Source: Arthrobacter sp. Leaf337 (GTDB taxonomy: Bacteria > Actinomycetota > Actinomycetes > Actinomycetales > Micrococcaceae). Taken from it: a DNA stretch of 64,000 bases. The stretch lies in contig NZ_LMPC01000012.1 of the NCBI RefSeq assembly GCF_001423745.1, positions 313,981-377,980 of the forward strand. Reading direction: 5' to 3'. The notes beneath the pieces were generated by a model, which saw nothing but the letters and a program-made list of their open reading frames with translations, was not told where the DNA came from and ran no database searches. A program made the position numbers and the translations under genes. Positions 32,997 through 40,572 of the stretch are shown here, one piece after another (the first letter of the stretch is position 1; each line of letters begins with the position of its first letter).

Positions 32997-33923
32997 ATGG
33001 GACACGACCACAGCCATTCGCACGGCCTCTCAGCCACTGGCACCGGCAAGCACCGCAAGCGCCTGATCGCCGTCCTCAGCATCACCCTGGCCGTGGTCCT
33101 GATCCAGGTCGTCGGAGCCGTGATCTCCGGATCCCTGGCCCTGCTGGCGGACGCCGGCCATATGCTGTCCGATGCCGCCGGTGTGTTCATCGCCCTCCTG
33201 GCCGCGTGGATCGCCACCCGGCCCGCCAGCGACCAGCGGACCTATGGGTACCAGCGGGCCGAAGTCCTCGCGGCCCTGGCCAACGCGCTGGTACTGATTG
33301 TGATCTCCGTGGTGATCTTTACCGAAGCCATTCGCCGGATCGGTTCGGCACCCGAAGTCCAGACCGACGTAATGCTCTGGGCCGCTGTCCTGGGTGCCGT
33401 GGCCAACCTGGTGTCCCTGCTGATCCTTCGCGGCGCCCAGAAGGAAAGCCTGAACGTGCGCGGCGCCTACCTCGAGGTGCTCGGGGACCTGCTGGGTTCG
33501 TTCGCCGTCATTGCCGCTGCCGTGGTGATCATGGTGACCGGCTTCCAGACGGCGGACACGGTTGCCTCCATCGTCATCGCCGTGATGATCCTGCCCCGGG
33601 CGTGGCACCTGCTCCGCGACGTGGTGGACGTGCTGCTGGAAGCCACTCCCAAGGGCGTTGAAGTCCAGATGATCCGTGAGCACATCCTGTCCGTGCACGG
33701 AGTGGTGTCCGTCCACGACATCCACATCTGGACCATCACCTCCGGCGTCCCGGTCTTCTCCGCCCACGTGGTGGTGGAGGATGCTGTACTGAGCGCCCGC
33801 GGCGCCGACCAGGTCCTGGACAAGCTCGCCACCTGCCTGGGCTCGCATTTCGACACCGAGCACTGCACTTTCCAACTGGAGCCCGAGAGCCACTCCGAGC
33901 ACGAGTCCCACCAGCACGCCTGA
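32997..33923 (+). CDS. Cation diffusion facilitator (CzcD-type zinc/heavy-metal exporter)
   Basis: 308 residues. His-rich N-terminus (GHDHSHSHG) and C-terminus (SHSEHESHQHA), six membrane helices (about 25-210) and a C-terminal regulatory ferredoxin-like domain. The metal site in helix II is ADAGHMLSD (H and D). In helix V the sequence is YLEVLGDLLGS: Glu replaces the His of the usual HxxxD pair. This would give a mixed H/D/E/D site, which may alter metal choice. Proton-driven export of zinc or a related ion is expected. Convergent with the SLH gene, 55 bp apart. Confidence 0.9.
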   Translation: MGHDHSHSHGLSATGTGKHRKRLIAVLSITLAVVLIQVVGAVISGSLALLADAGHMLSDAAGVFIALLAAWIATRPASDQRTYGYQRAEVLAALANALVLIVISVVIFTEAIRRIGSAPEVQTDVMLWAAVLGAVANLVSLLILRGAQKESLNVRGAYLEVLGDLLGSFAVIAAAVVIMVTGFQTADTVASIVIAVMILPRAWHLLRDVVDVLLEATPKGVEVQMIREHILSVHGVVSVHDIHIWTITSGVPVFSAHVVVEDAVLSARGADQVLDKLATCLGSHFDTEHCTFQLEPESHSEHESHQHA

Positions 33924-33978
33924 GGGGTTTGAGCCTTCGGGGTTGTGGTGCCCCTGCCAGGCGGTTCCGCATCCCTGG

Positions 33979-35646
33979 CTACTGCGGCATGGGCTTGTCC
34001 GGGTTGGTGAGCCGGTACAGGAACGCAGCCATGGCCTCACGCGAAACCGGCGCGCCGGGCCGGAAGGTGCCGTCCGGATAGCCTGTGCTGATCCCCGCGG
34101 CAGCGGCCCAGCTCACTTCCCGGTGGAAGGGGTCGCCGGGACGGACGTCGCCAAACGGCGGGGTGGCGGGCGCGGCGTAGACGGGCGCCGCGTTCAAGGA
34201 TGTGGCGTACCGGTAGAGAAACGCGGCCATGGCTTCGCGCGAAACCGGCGACCGGGGGCGGAACGTGCCGTCGGAGTAGCCGGTGGTGATGCCCTGGCCG
34301 GCCAGCCAGGTGACTTCTTTATAGAACATGTCCCCGGGCGCCAGGTCCGTGAACGGGGAGACGGCAGGCGGAACAAACCAAGCCGGGGATCCTGCCTTCC
34401 GGAACAGGAAGGCGGCCATGGCGTCGCGTTGAACGCTGTCCAGGGGCCGGAACGAGCCGTCCGGGTATCCGGTGCTGATCCCCGAGTTCGAGAGCCAGCT
34501 GACCTCGTGGAAGAACTGGGCACCTGCGGGGACGTCGGTGAATGCCTGCCGGCCGTTTTGGGTCAGGTCAATGCGCGAGACCGCTGAACCGCCGTGGACG
34601 ATGAAGAGGGCTGAGCCATCGCGGGTGACCACAATGCCCACGGGCGCCCACCCCGCCGGGAATGTCGCGGATACCGATCTGGTGGCGGTGTCGACGACGG
34701 CGACGTGCCCATAGACGCCGTAGACAGTGACGTATGCCGTGCGCGCATCCGGGCTGAACGCCACGTCGGTGGCATGGCCCGCAACCGGGATTGAGTGTTG
34801 TTCCATGGTGGCGACATCGATGATCATGAGGCCCTTCGGGTTGACCGCTTCCGTGCTTGGGCATCCGGTGGTGAACAACTGAGAGCCGGAGGGGTTCAAG
34901 GTCAGGCCGTAGAGTGCCCCGCAGAGCTCAGCCAAGCCTGTTTCGATGGTTTCAATGACCTTTTTCTCTCCGACAGAAACAACGAAGATCTTGGACGAAA
35001 CCTGATCCGCTATGTACAAGGTGCTGCTGTCGGGACTCACCGTGACTGCGGACGGGTAGCCGGGAATCGGGACCGTGGCAGCAACGGCATTGGAGGCTGT
35101 ATCGATGAAAGTAACGCTTCGCCCTTGGTAGGCAGCAGCGTACAGCATGTCCCCATCCGGTGACAGCGCCAAGTGCGCCGCGCCACGGTCAGTTTCGATG
35201 CTGGCCGTCACGGTGTTGGTGCGGGTGTCCACGACTTGGATGAAGCTGGCAGTACTCGGGTTGCGCGGTCTTCCGGTAACGCCACTATTGGCAACATAGA
35301 GCCTCGAACCGTCATCACTGAGCACGACTCCGGTGGTGCCTACGACACCCGGGACGGTAGCTTGAACGGCGCCAGTGGAAGCATCCTGGACGGTGACGTT
35401 GCCCGGGCTCCCTATCACGGAATGTGAGACGTACAGCGTGGTTCCTGACGGGCTCACCGCCAGCGACGGAGCGAACCTGGTCTTTCCCGCGGCCGGAAAC
35501 GACGCCGACACCCAGTAGCCGGAGGTCGACGCCGTCATCGGGGCGGGAGCGCCGAGCACTACCATCATCAGGGCGAGCAGGACAGCGATGCCGGACCTGC
35601 CCCTCCCGTGCCTGGCGGAAAGTATTTGGCCGCGGCGCTGTTGCAT
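33979..35646 (-). CDS. Secreted YVTN-type beta-propeller protein with three SLH domains
   Basis: 555 residues. A basic N-terminus and hydrophobic segment (about 18-40) form a signal peptide. Residues about 45-365 carry YVTN-style propeller repeats (GTTLYVSH, GSRLYVANS, GDMLYAAAY, SSTLYIADQ, ARTAYVTVYG). Three S-layer-homology domains follow (about 370-430, 435-490, 500-550), each with the pattern F.DV..G..F..EV.W....GI.TGY.DGTFRP..PV.REAMAAFLYR. SLH domains bind pyruvylated wall polymers, so this is probably a wall-attached protein whose propeller binds a ligand or partner. The target is unknown. GGGGA lies upstream of the ATG. Confidence 0.9.
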   Translation of the reverse strand: MQQRRGQILSARHGRGRSGIAVLLALMMVVLGAPAPMTASTSGYWVSASFPAAGKTRFAPSLAVSPSGTTLYVSHSVIGSPGNVTVQDASTGAVQATVPGVVGTTGVVLSDDGSRLYVANSGVTGRPRNPSTASFIQVVDTRTNTVTASIETDRGAAHLALSPDGDMLYAAAYQGRSVTFIDTASNAVAATVPIPGYPSAVTVSPDSSTLYIADQVSSKIFVVSVGEKKVIETIETGLAELCGALYGLTLNPSGSQLFTTGCPSTEAVNPKGLMIIDVATMEQHSIPVAGHATDVAFSPDARTAYVTVYGVYGHVAVVDTATRSVSATFPAGWAPVGIVVTRDGSALFIVHGGSAVSRIDLTQNGRQAFTDVPAGAQFFHEVSWLSNSGISTGYPDGSFRPLDSVQRDAMAAFLFRKAGSPAWFVPPAVSPFTDLAPGDMFYKEVTWLAGQGITTGYSDGTFRPRSPVSREAMAAFLYRYATSLNAAPVYAAPATPPFGDVRPGDPFHREVSWAAAAGISTGYPDGTFRPGAPVSREAMAAFLYRLTNPDKPMPQ

Positions 35647-35943
35647 GAGAAATCCCCTCGCCCGAACGGATCAGGCCCCCAATCTGTTCACGGTACGGCG
35701 GGCCTTCAATCGGTCGCTAGCGTGGCGACTACTTGTTAAGTCCTCTCCCGACACGCCGACCGGAAATGCGACGGAATCACACTGTTGTTGTTTATGTTAT
35801 TGATGTGATCAGTGTTGCCAAAGTTGCAACTGGCCACGTAGCCTCGGGAGTGCTGACTCTCCGCAGCGGGGCATTCCCTGTGAAAATCACGGGTGAAACT
35901 CAATTCCTCGCGCGCTCCAGCCTGACTGTTGCGAGGTTACTTG
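35647..35943. other. Divergent promoter region of the SLH and NlpC/P60 genes
   Basis: 297 bp, less GC-rich than its surroundings. Features seen: GTCGC...GCGAC arms near 35712-35728, a T-rich TTTATGTTATTGATG promoter-like patch at 35791-35805, and ATCACA/TGTGAT arms at 35776-35781 and 35804-35809. No gene is evident. Confidence 0.45.
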
Positions 35944-37389
35944 ATGGGTTTGACCGGATCCGGCCGCAAAGCGGCTGTGCTGTGCACCGCCGTCGTACTC
36001 CTCGGATCCCTCGCCCTGCCCGCCGGTGCGGCCCCGCTGACGGGCGCCGCAGTGCCCGCTCTGAGCGTTCCGGCATCACCGGAGATTCCCTCGCCAGAGG
36101 AGATCGCGGCCGCCAAAGCCAGTGAAAGCGCGACGGCGGACCAGGTCACCAGAATCGACCGGATCCTGGCCGACGCCGCCTCAGCCCAAGAGGCCAGCTT
36201 CGCCGCGGCCATGCAGGCCAACAATGCCTACGGTGATGCCCTGGTCACGCTCGGGATCCGCCGCGATGCCGCCGCACTCGCCTCGGCGAAGGCCGTATCC
36301 GCCCAGGCCGAACAGGCAAAGACCCGCAAGCAGGTGGGACAGCTGGCCGGGGACCTCTACCGCAACGGCGGACTCAATCCTGCACTGAGCACTTTTGTCA
36401 GCGGAAACGGCGAAGTGCTGAAGCAGGCCGCCACCCTCGAAGCCATTTCCGCGAGCCGGAGCCGGGCATTTGAGGCGGCCGACAACGCTGCCTCGGCCGC
36501 CCAGTCACTAACTGCCGCGGCGGAGGACGCCAACCGTGCCGCTGACGACGCCGCCAGGTCCGCCGAAGACCGCAAGGTTGAAGCCGAACGCGCTAACGCG
36601 GCCCAGGCGAAGGCAGTCTCCGAGGCGAAGGCCCAGCGCACCGTGCTCGTGGACCAACTGGCAAGCCTCAAGAACACCACGGTGGCACTCGAATCAGCCA
36701 GGGTTGATGCCCTGGACCACCAGCGTGCCCAGGAACGGCTGGCTGCCGTCACCGCCGCAGCAGCTTCCCAGGCTGCGGCCCAGGCGGAAGCAGCACCCAA
36801 CAGCCCGGCCCCGGGTGCCCCCGCACCCGCACCGGATGCCCCCGCGGCACCCACGCCGGCCAACCCCGCGCCCGCGAATCCGGCCCCGCCCGCACCCGGT
36901 CCGCCCGCGCCCGTGGTCCCCGCACCGGCCGAACCCGCGCCCGTGGTCCCGGCTCCGGCCGTCCCGGCTCCGGCACCCGCACCTGTTCCCGCACCGTCTC
37001 CCGCGCCGTCTCCGGGTGGCTCCAACCAGACGGCCATTTCGGTGGCGCTGGGCAAGGTGGGCTCTCCCTACTTCTACAAGTACGGCGGCTCCGGACCGCT
37101 CGGCTTCGACTGTTCCGGGCTGGTGCAGAACGCCTTCGCTGCGGCCGGCAAGTACCTTCCGCGCACGGCGGCCCAGCAGTACGCGCAGGCGCCCGTGCAC
37201 GTGCCGCTTTCCCAGGCGCAGCCCGGTGACCTCCTGGTCTGGGGGTCGGCCCCCGATTTCTACCACGTGGCCATCTACCTTGGCGGCGGACGCGTGGTCC
37301 AGGCCCTGAGCCCGGACGACGGCATCACGGTCACGGACCTGACATGGATGGCCGGAATGCAGCTCCACCCGACCGTTGCCCGGTACTAG
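35944..37389 (+). CDS. Secreted NlpC/P60 peptidoglycan hydrolase with coiled-coil and Pro/Ala linker
   Basis: 481 residues from ATG 35944, preceded by GAGG; a TTG at 35929 is less likely. Signal peptide about 1-32, ending LALPAGAAP. Residues about 45-270 are Ala/Glu/Gln/Arg-rich helices forming a coiled coil with two long arms; about 275-360 is a Pro/Ala repeat linker; about 362-481 is the NlpC/P60 domain with catalytic Cys in FDCSGLVQNAF and His in DFYHVAIYLGGG. This RipA/RpfB-partner layout cleaves D,L-peptide bonds of the wall during division. The coiled coil usually inhibits or recruits. It overlaps the ABC permease stop by 4 bp. Confidence 0.92.
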   Translation: MGLTGSGRKAAVLCTAVVLLGSLALPAGAAPLTGAAVPALSVPASPEIPSPEEIAAAKASESATADQVTRIDRILADAASAQEASFAAAMQANNAYGDALVTLGIRRDAAALASAKAVSAQAEQAKTRKQVGQLAGDLYRNGGLNPALSTFVSGNGEVLKQAATLEAISASRSRAFEAADNAASAAQSLTAAAEDANRAADDAARSAEDRKVEAERANAAQAKAVSEAKAQRTVLVDQLASLKNTTVALESARVDALDHQRAQERLAAVTAAAASQAAAQAEAAPNSPAPGAPAPAPDAPAAPTPANPAPANPAPPAPGPPAPVVPAPAEPAPVVPAPAVPAPAPAPVPAPSPAPSPGGSNQTAISVALGKVGSPYFYKYGGSGPLGFDCSGLVQNAFAAAGKYLPRTAAQQYAQAPVHVPLSQAQPGDLLVWGSAPDFYHVAIYLGGGRVVQALSPDDGITVTDLTWMAGMQLHPTVARY

Positions 37390-38246
37390 GACAAAACGTC
37401 CTTCGTGACGAACCGGCCGTAGGCGAGCGCCCCGAAGACCGCAATGTACCCGGCCTGCAGCAGCGCATTGCTGCCAAAGGAATCCCAGGCAATCGGCTGG
37501 CGCAGCAGGTCCGCAAAACCGAACCAGTAGTGGCTGAACAGCCAGGGGTGAAGCCATTCCAGCTGGGGCAGCTCACCCATCACCTGTGACACCACGGACG
37601 CCACGATGGTGGCCGCCATGGCGCCCACCGGAACATCGGTCAGCGTGGAGAGGAACAGCCCGACGGCGGACAACCCCAGCAGCGACACGGTCAGGTACGC
37701 CGCCACGAGCAGGAGGCGAACCACTGCCTCCCCCGGGGTGATCACGTCGCCGGACAGCAGCGTCACAGGCCCCACCGGAAACAGCGCCGCACCGATGCCT
37801 GCCCCCGCCAGCGCCACCACCAGCGGGGCGACGACGCAGAACGCGGCAGCGCCTGCATATTTGACCAGCAGCAGCCGCACGCGGCCGGCTGGCGCCACGA
37901 GGAGGTAGCGCAAGGTCCCTAGGCCGGCTTCGCCAGCGATCGTATCCCCGGCCACCACTCCCACGGTGAGCGGCAGGAACAGCGGCACGCACACCAGCGA
38001 CGCCGTTACCCCCACAAACAGCCCGTTCTGGGTGATCCTGTCCAGGAAGGCAGGTCCACGGCCGGGTGGAACGGCCGAGGACACGCGGACGGCGATGGCC
38101 ATCAGGACCGGCACGGCCGCGAGCGCCAGCAGCATGGCCCAGGTCCGGCGCCGGCGGAACAGGACGCTCAGTTCGGAGGCCAGCAGAGGCCAGCCGGAGG
38201 ATGCTCGTGCAGCTAGCTCCTGCGTTGCCATATCCCTATTGGGCAA
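37386..38246 (-). CDS. ABC-2-type transporter permease
   Basis: 286 residues with six predicted membrane helices. A hydrophilic N-terminus leads into LLASELSVLFRRRRTWAMLLALA, the amphipathic entry of ABC-2 permeases, and GDTIAGEAGLGTLRYLLVAPAGRVRLLLVKY, the conserved cytoplasmic segment that contacts the ATPase. It overlaps the ATPase gene by 11 bp, forming an exporter pair. Probable half-transporter for a lipid, peptide or drug. Confidence 0.88.
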   Translation of the reverse strand: MPNRDMATQELAARASSGWPLLASELSVLFRRRRTWAMLLALAAVPVLMAIAVRVSSAVPPGRGPAFLDRITQNGLFVGVTASLVCVPLFLPLTVGVVAGDTIAGEAGLGTLRYLLVAPAGRVRLLLVKYAGAAAFCVVAPLVVALAGAGIGAALFPVGPVTLLSGDVITPGEAVVRLLLVAAYLTVSLLGLSAVGLFLSTLTDVPVGAMAATIVASVVSQVMGELPQLEWLHPWLFSHYWFGFADLLRQPIAWDSFGSNALLQAGYIAVFGALAYGRFVTKDVLS

Positions 38247-39258
38247 TGTCGAACCCCTCCCCCGTCAGCGCCACAAAGCGGTCCTCCAGGCTGCCCTGCT
38301 CCACAGCGAAGCCGCGGACCCGCACACCGGCCGCCACCATGGCGGCAACCACGGCCTCCGGCTCCACAGCATCCCCCGGCTGCCGTGCGTCTCCAGCCTG
38401 CCCGCCGTCGCCGGTCTGCCCGCCGTCGCCGGTCTGCCGGCTGTCGCCGTAAACCAGCGCGCCGTTGCTCCGTCCGCCCATGGGCGTCATTCCCAACCTG
38501 GCGAAAACGCCCTCGGCCAGGCCGGCGTCGGGTGTTACCAGGCGGATCCGGACCTTGCCCTCGTCCCGCAGTTCAGCGAGCGTTCCCTGCGCCACCAGCC
38601 GGCCCGCGCTCATGACCGCCGCGTGGGTGCAGATCTGCTCCACTTCCGCCAGCAGGTGGCTGGAGACGAAAACCGTGGCGCCGTCGGCCGCGAGGGAGCG
38701 GACCAGGGAGCGCACCTCGCGGGTGCCCTGGGGATCCAGGCCGTTGGTGGGCTCATCGAGCACCAGCAGTTCCCGGGGCGAGAGAAGCGCATTGGCGATG
38801 CCCAGGCGCTGCTTCATGCCGAGCGAATACGCGCGGACTTTCTTCCCGGCGGCGTGCGTCAGGCCCACACGTTCCAGCGCGGCCTCCACCCGGGAACGCC
38901 GTGTGGACTGTACCGCGTAGGGGTCCGCCGCATCGAGGCGCCGAAGATTGGCCGCCCCGGACAGGAACGGGTAGAACGCGGGACCTTCCACCAGTGCGCC
39001 CACGCGCGGCAGGACGTCGTGGAAGCGCTCCGGCATCTCCAGCCCCAGCACGCTGACCGACCCGTCCGTGGCCCCGGCGAGGCCCAGCATCATGCGTATG
39101 GTGGTGGTTTTGCCGGAGCCATTCGGGCCCAGGAAACCGAACACCGAACCCCTCGGGACGGCCAGGTTGACGCCGTCCACGGCCAGCTGATGGCCGAACC
39201 GTTTGCTGAGGCCACGCGTCTCTATGGCCAGCTCTGCGCTCCGTCCCGCGGCGGTCAC
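38236..39258 (-). CDS. ABC-2-type transporter ATP-binding protein
   Basis: 340 residues from a GTG at 39258. Walker A GPNGSGKTT (about 45-53), Q-loop region, signature YSLGMKQRLG (about 144-153), Walker B LLVLDEP and the switch His in SSHL. A C-terminal extension of about 110 residues includes the tandem segment TGDGGQTGDGGQAGD, encoded by an 18-bp minisatellite, between the ATPase core and a terminal domain. It is coupled to the LolA-like gene upstream (GTGA overlap) and the permease downstream. Confidence 0.9.
   Translation of the reverse strand: MTAAGRSAELAIETRGLSKRFGHQLAVDGVNLAVPRGSVFGFLGPNGSGKTTTIRMMLGLAGATDGSVSVLGLEMPERFHDVLPRVGALVEGPAFYPFLSGAANLRRLDAADPYAVQSTRRSRVEAALERVGLTHAAGKKVRAYSLGMKQRLGIANALLSPRELLVLDEPTNGLDPQGTREVRSLVRSLAADGATVFVSSHLLAEVEQICTHAAVMSAGRLVAQGTLAELRDEGKVRIRLVTPDAGLAEGVFARLGMTPMGGRSNGALVYGDSRQTGDGGQTGDGGQAGDARQPGDAVEPEAVVAAMVAAGVRVRGFAVEQGSLEDRFVALTGEGFDIAQ
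38375..38446. repeat. 18-bp tandem repeat within the ABC ATPase gene
   Basis: Four consecutive, partly degenerate 18-bp units, with CCGGTCTGCCCGCCGTCG as the central form, encode the repeated T-G-D-G-G-Q hexapeptide. Reading frame is preserved, and copy number may vary among strains. Confidence 0.7.
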
Positions 39259-40469
39259 CTCGCGGCTGCAGCGGTCAGCAGGCGCTCCGCGGGAACAGAC
39301 CCGGCGAAAACACGCCCGTCATCGGTGAACAGCACATTTACGACGGCGGTGCTGAACAGCCGTCCGCCCGGCACCGCAACAGCGGCCTGCTGAAGCAGCG
39401 GATCGCTGGACATCATCGCACCAGCCTCCGCAGATGCAGCGCTGGCGGGGAATTCGACCACGCTCTCCCAGCCGGTACCGGTCACCGTGGGCCGCACCTC
39501 GACAGCATCCGGCGCGACAGCATCCGGCGCAACAGCATCCGGCGCCACAGACTCCGGGGCCACGGCGTCGGGAACCACGGACTCCGGAACCGCAGGGTCA
39601 GGAACCACGCCGCCTTCCGTACTGTGTCCGGGCCGGCTTCCCGTTCCGTGGGCCGGCACTTCGACTTCCTTGACGGTAGCCCCCGGCGGCGGGCTAAAGG
39701 CGAACAGGGAGGCGTCCGGCGCTTCGAGTGAGAGGCTGGTGAACGCCAGCTTGAAGGCCGGTTCGCTCTGGCCCCGGGCCTTCAGTTCGACACTCAGCGG
39801 CAGGCCGCTCTGGCCGTCAACTGCGATGGCCACCGAAGCGATCAGGGTGCCTTCCGTCCGCGGCGTAACCACCAGGTTGTAAGCGGCCCGGCCCGCAACG
39901 TTAACCTCCGGAAGCACTGAAATCTCAGTGGCGGGGTCCGCGGCCGCAAGGAACCGCCCGGCCAGGTCCTCCGGCGTCGGCATCACGCCATCCATGCCCG
40001 CACCGGGATGCTTGTACTGGCCGACATCCTCATGACGGCCTGCATCGGCGGGGAGTGTCAGGTGAGTGGCGGTGTTGTCCCTGGAGCTGTACAGCCACAC
40101 CTGGTCCCCGCTGCGCACGGCATTGCGTTCAGCGAGGCGGTCCAGGACCTGGACCCGCATCTTGCTGGTTCCGTCCACGAAGACACGGGCCGTGTGCGGG
40201 CCGCTCAGTAGCTCCAGCGCGGCGGCGGCGCCGCTGCTTGACGTGGGGCCGGCTTTGGGGATCTCGGGCAGGCCGATTTCGGAGGTTTGCTCCAGCGTCC
40301 CGGAGAGGGACGGAGCAGCGTGCTGCGCCATCAGCGCCAGGACCTCTTGCGGCGTTTTGGCGGGCAACGGGTCCCCGGCGCTTGCCGGCAAGGACCCCGC
40401 CAGCGCAGCGGCGGCAATAACGGCTGGCACGGCGGCGGCGGGCATCCACCGCAGCCACTTTCTGGTCAT
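39255..40469 (-). CDS. LolA-like secreted protein with a pentapeptide-repeat insertion
   Basis: 404 residues. Signal peptide about 1-32 (cleavage after PASA). Residues about 35-250 match the LolA/LppX-like beta-barrel group (EVLALMAQHAAPSLSGTLEQTSEIG, VWLYSSRDNTATHLTLP, AAYNLVVTPRTEGTLIASVAIAVDGQSGLPLSVELKA), which binds lipids or senses envelope stress. Residues about 283-325 are a VAPDA-type pentapeptide repeat encoded by a 15-bp minisatellite, and a final domain of about 75 residues follows. Gram-positive homologues lie beside ABC-2 transporter genes, as here, and may hand a lipid to or from the pump. Confidence 0.82.
   Translation of the reverse strand: MTRKWLRWMPAAAVPAVIAAAALAGSLPASAGDPLPAKTPQEVLALMAQHAAPSLSGTLEQTSEIGLPEIPKAGPTSSSGAAAALELLSGPHTARVFVDGTSKMRVQVLDRLAERNAVRSGDQVWLYSSRDNTATHLTLPADAGRHEDVGQYKHPGAGMDGVMPTPEDLAGRFLAAADPATEISVLPEVNVAGRAAYNLVVTPRTEGTLIASVAIAVDGQSGLPLSVELKARGQSEPAFKLAFTSLSLEAPDASLFAFSPPPGATVKEVEVPAHGTGSRPGHSTEGGVVPDPAVPESVVPDAVAPESVAPDAVAPDAVAPDAVEVRPTVTGTGWESVVEFPASAASAEAGAMMSSDPLLQQAAVAVPGGRLFSTAVVNVLFTDDGRVFAGSVPAERLLTAAAAR
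39505..39609. repeat. 15-bp minisatellite encoding VAPDA-type pentapeptides
   Basis: Seven consecutive 15-bp units (for example GCATCCGGCGCGACA at 39505-39519); the first three are nearly identical and later ones diverge. All keep the frame of the LolA-like protein. Confidence 0.8.
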
Positions 40470-40572
40470 GACAACTCCGCTCCAACATTGCAGCTTATTG
40501 ATTCCAGAGTACGCTTCGGACCCGCCCGCTACACCCCTTGGGGCGACGCCGTCCTGCGTTTACCGGGGCGGA

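Noticed and set aside
35776..35809. ATCACA/TGTGAT arms as a CRP-type site before the NlpC/P60 gene
   Set aside because: A CRP site is TGTGA-N6-TCACA; here the order of the halves is reversed and the spacing is too long, so it is at most a hairpin.
35647..35943. Cyclic-di-AMP riboswitch in the NlpC/P60 leader
   Set aside because: Such switches do precede wall hydrolases in actinobacteria, but I could not find the conserved blocks or a closing stem in this leader.
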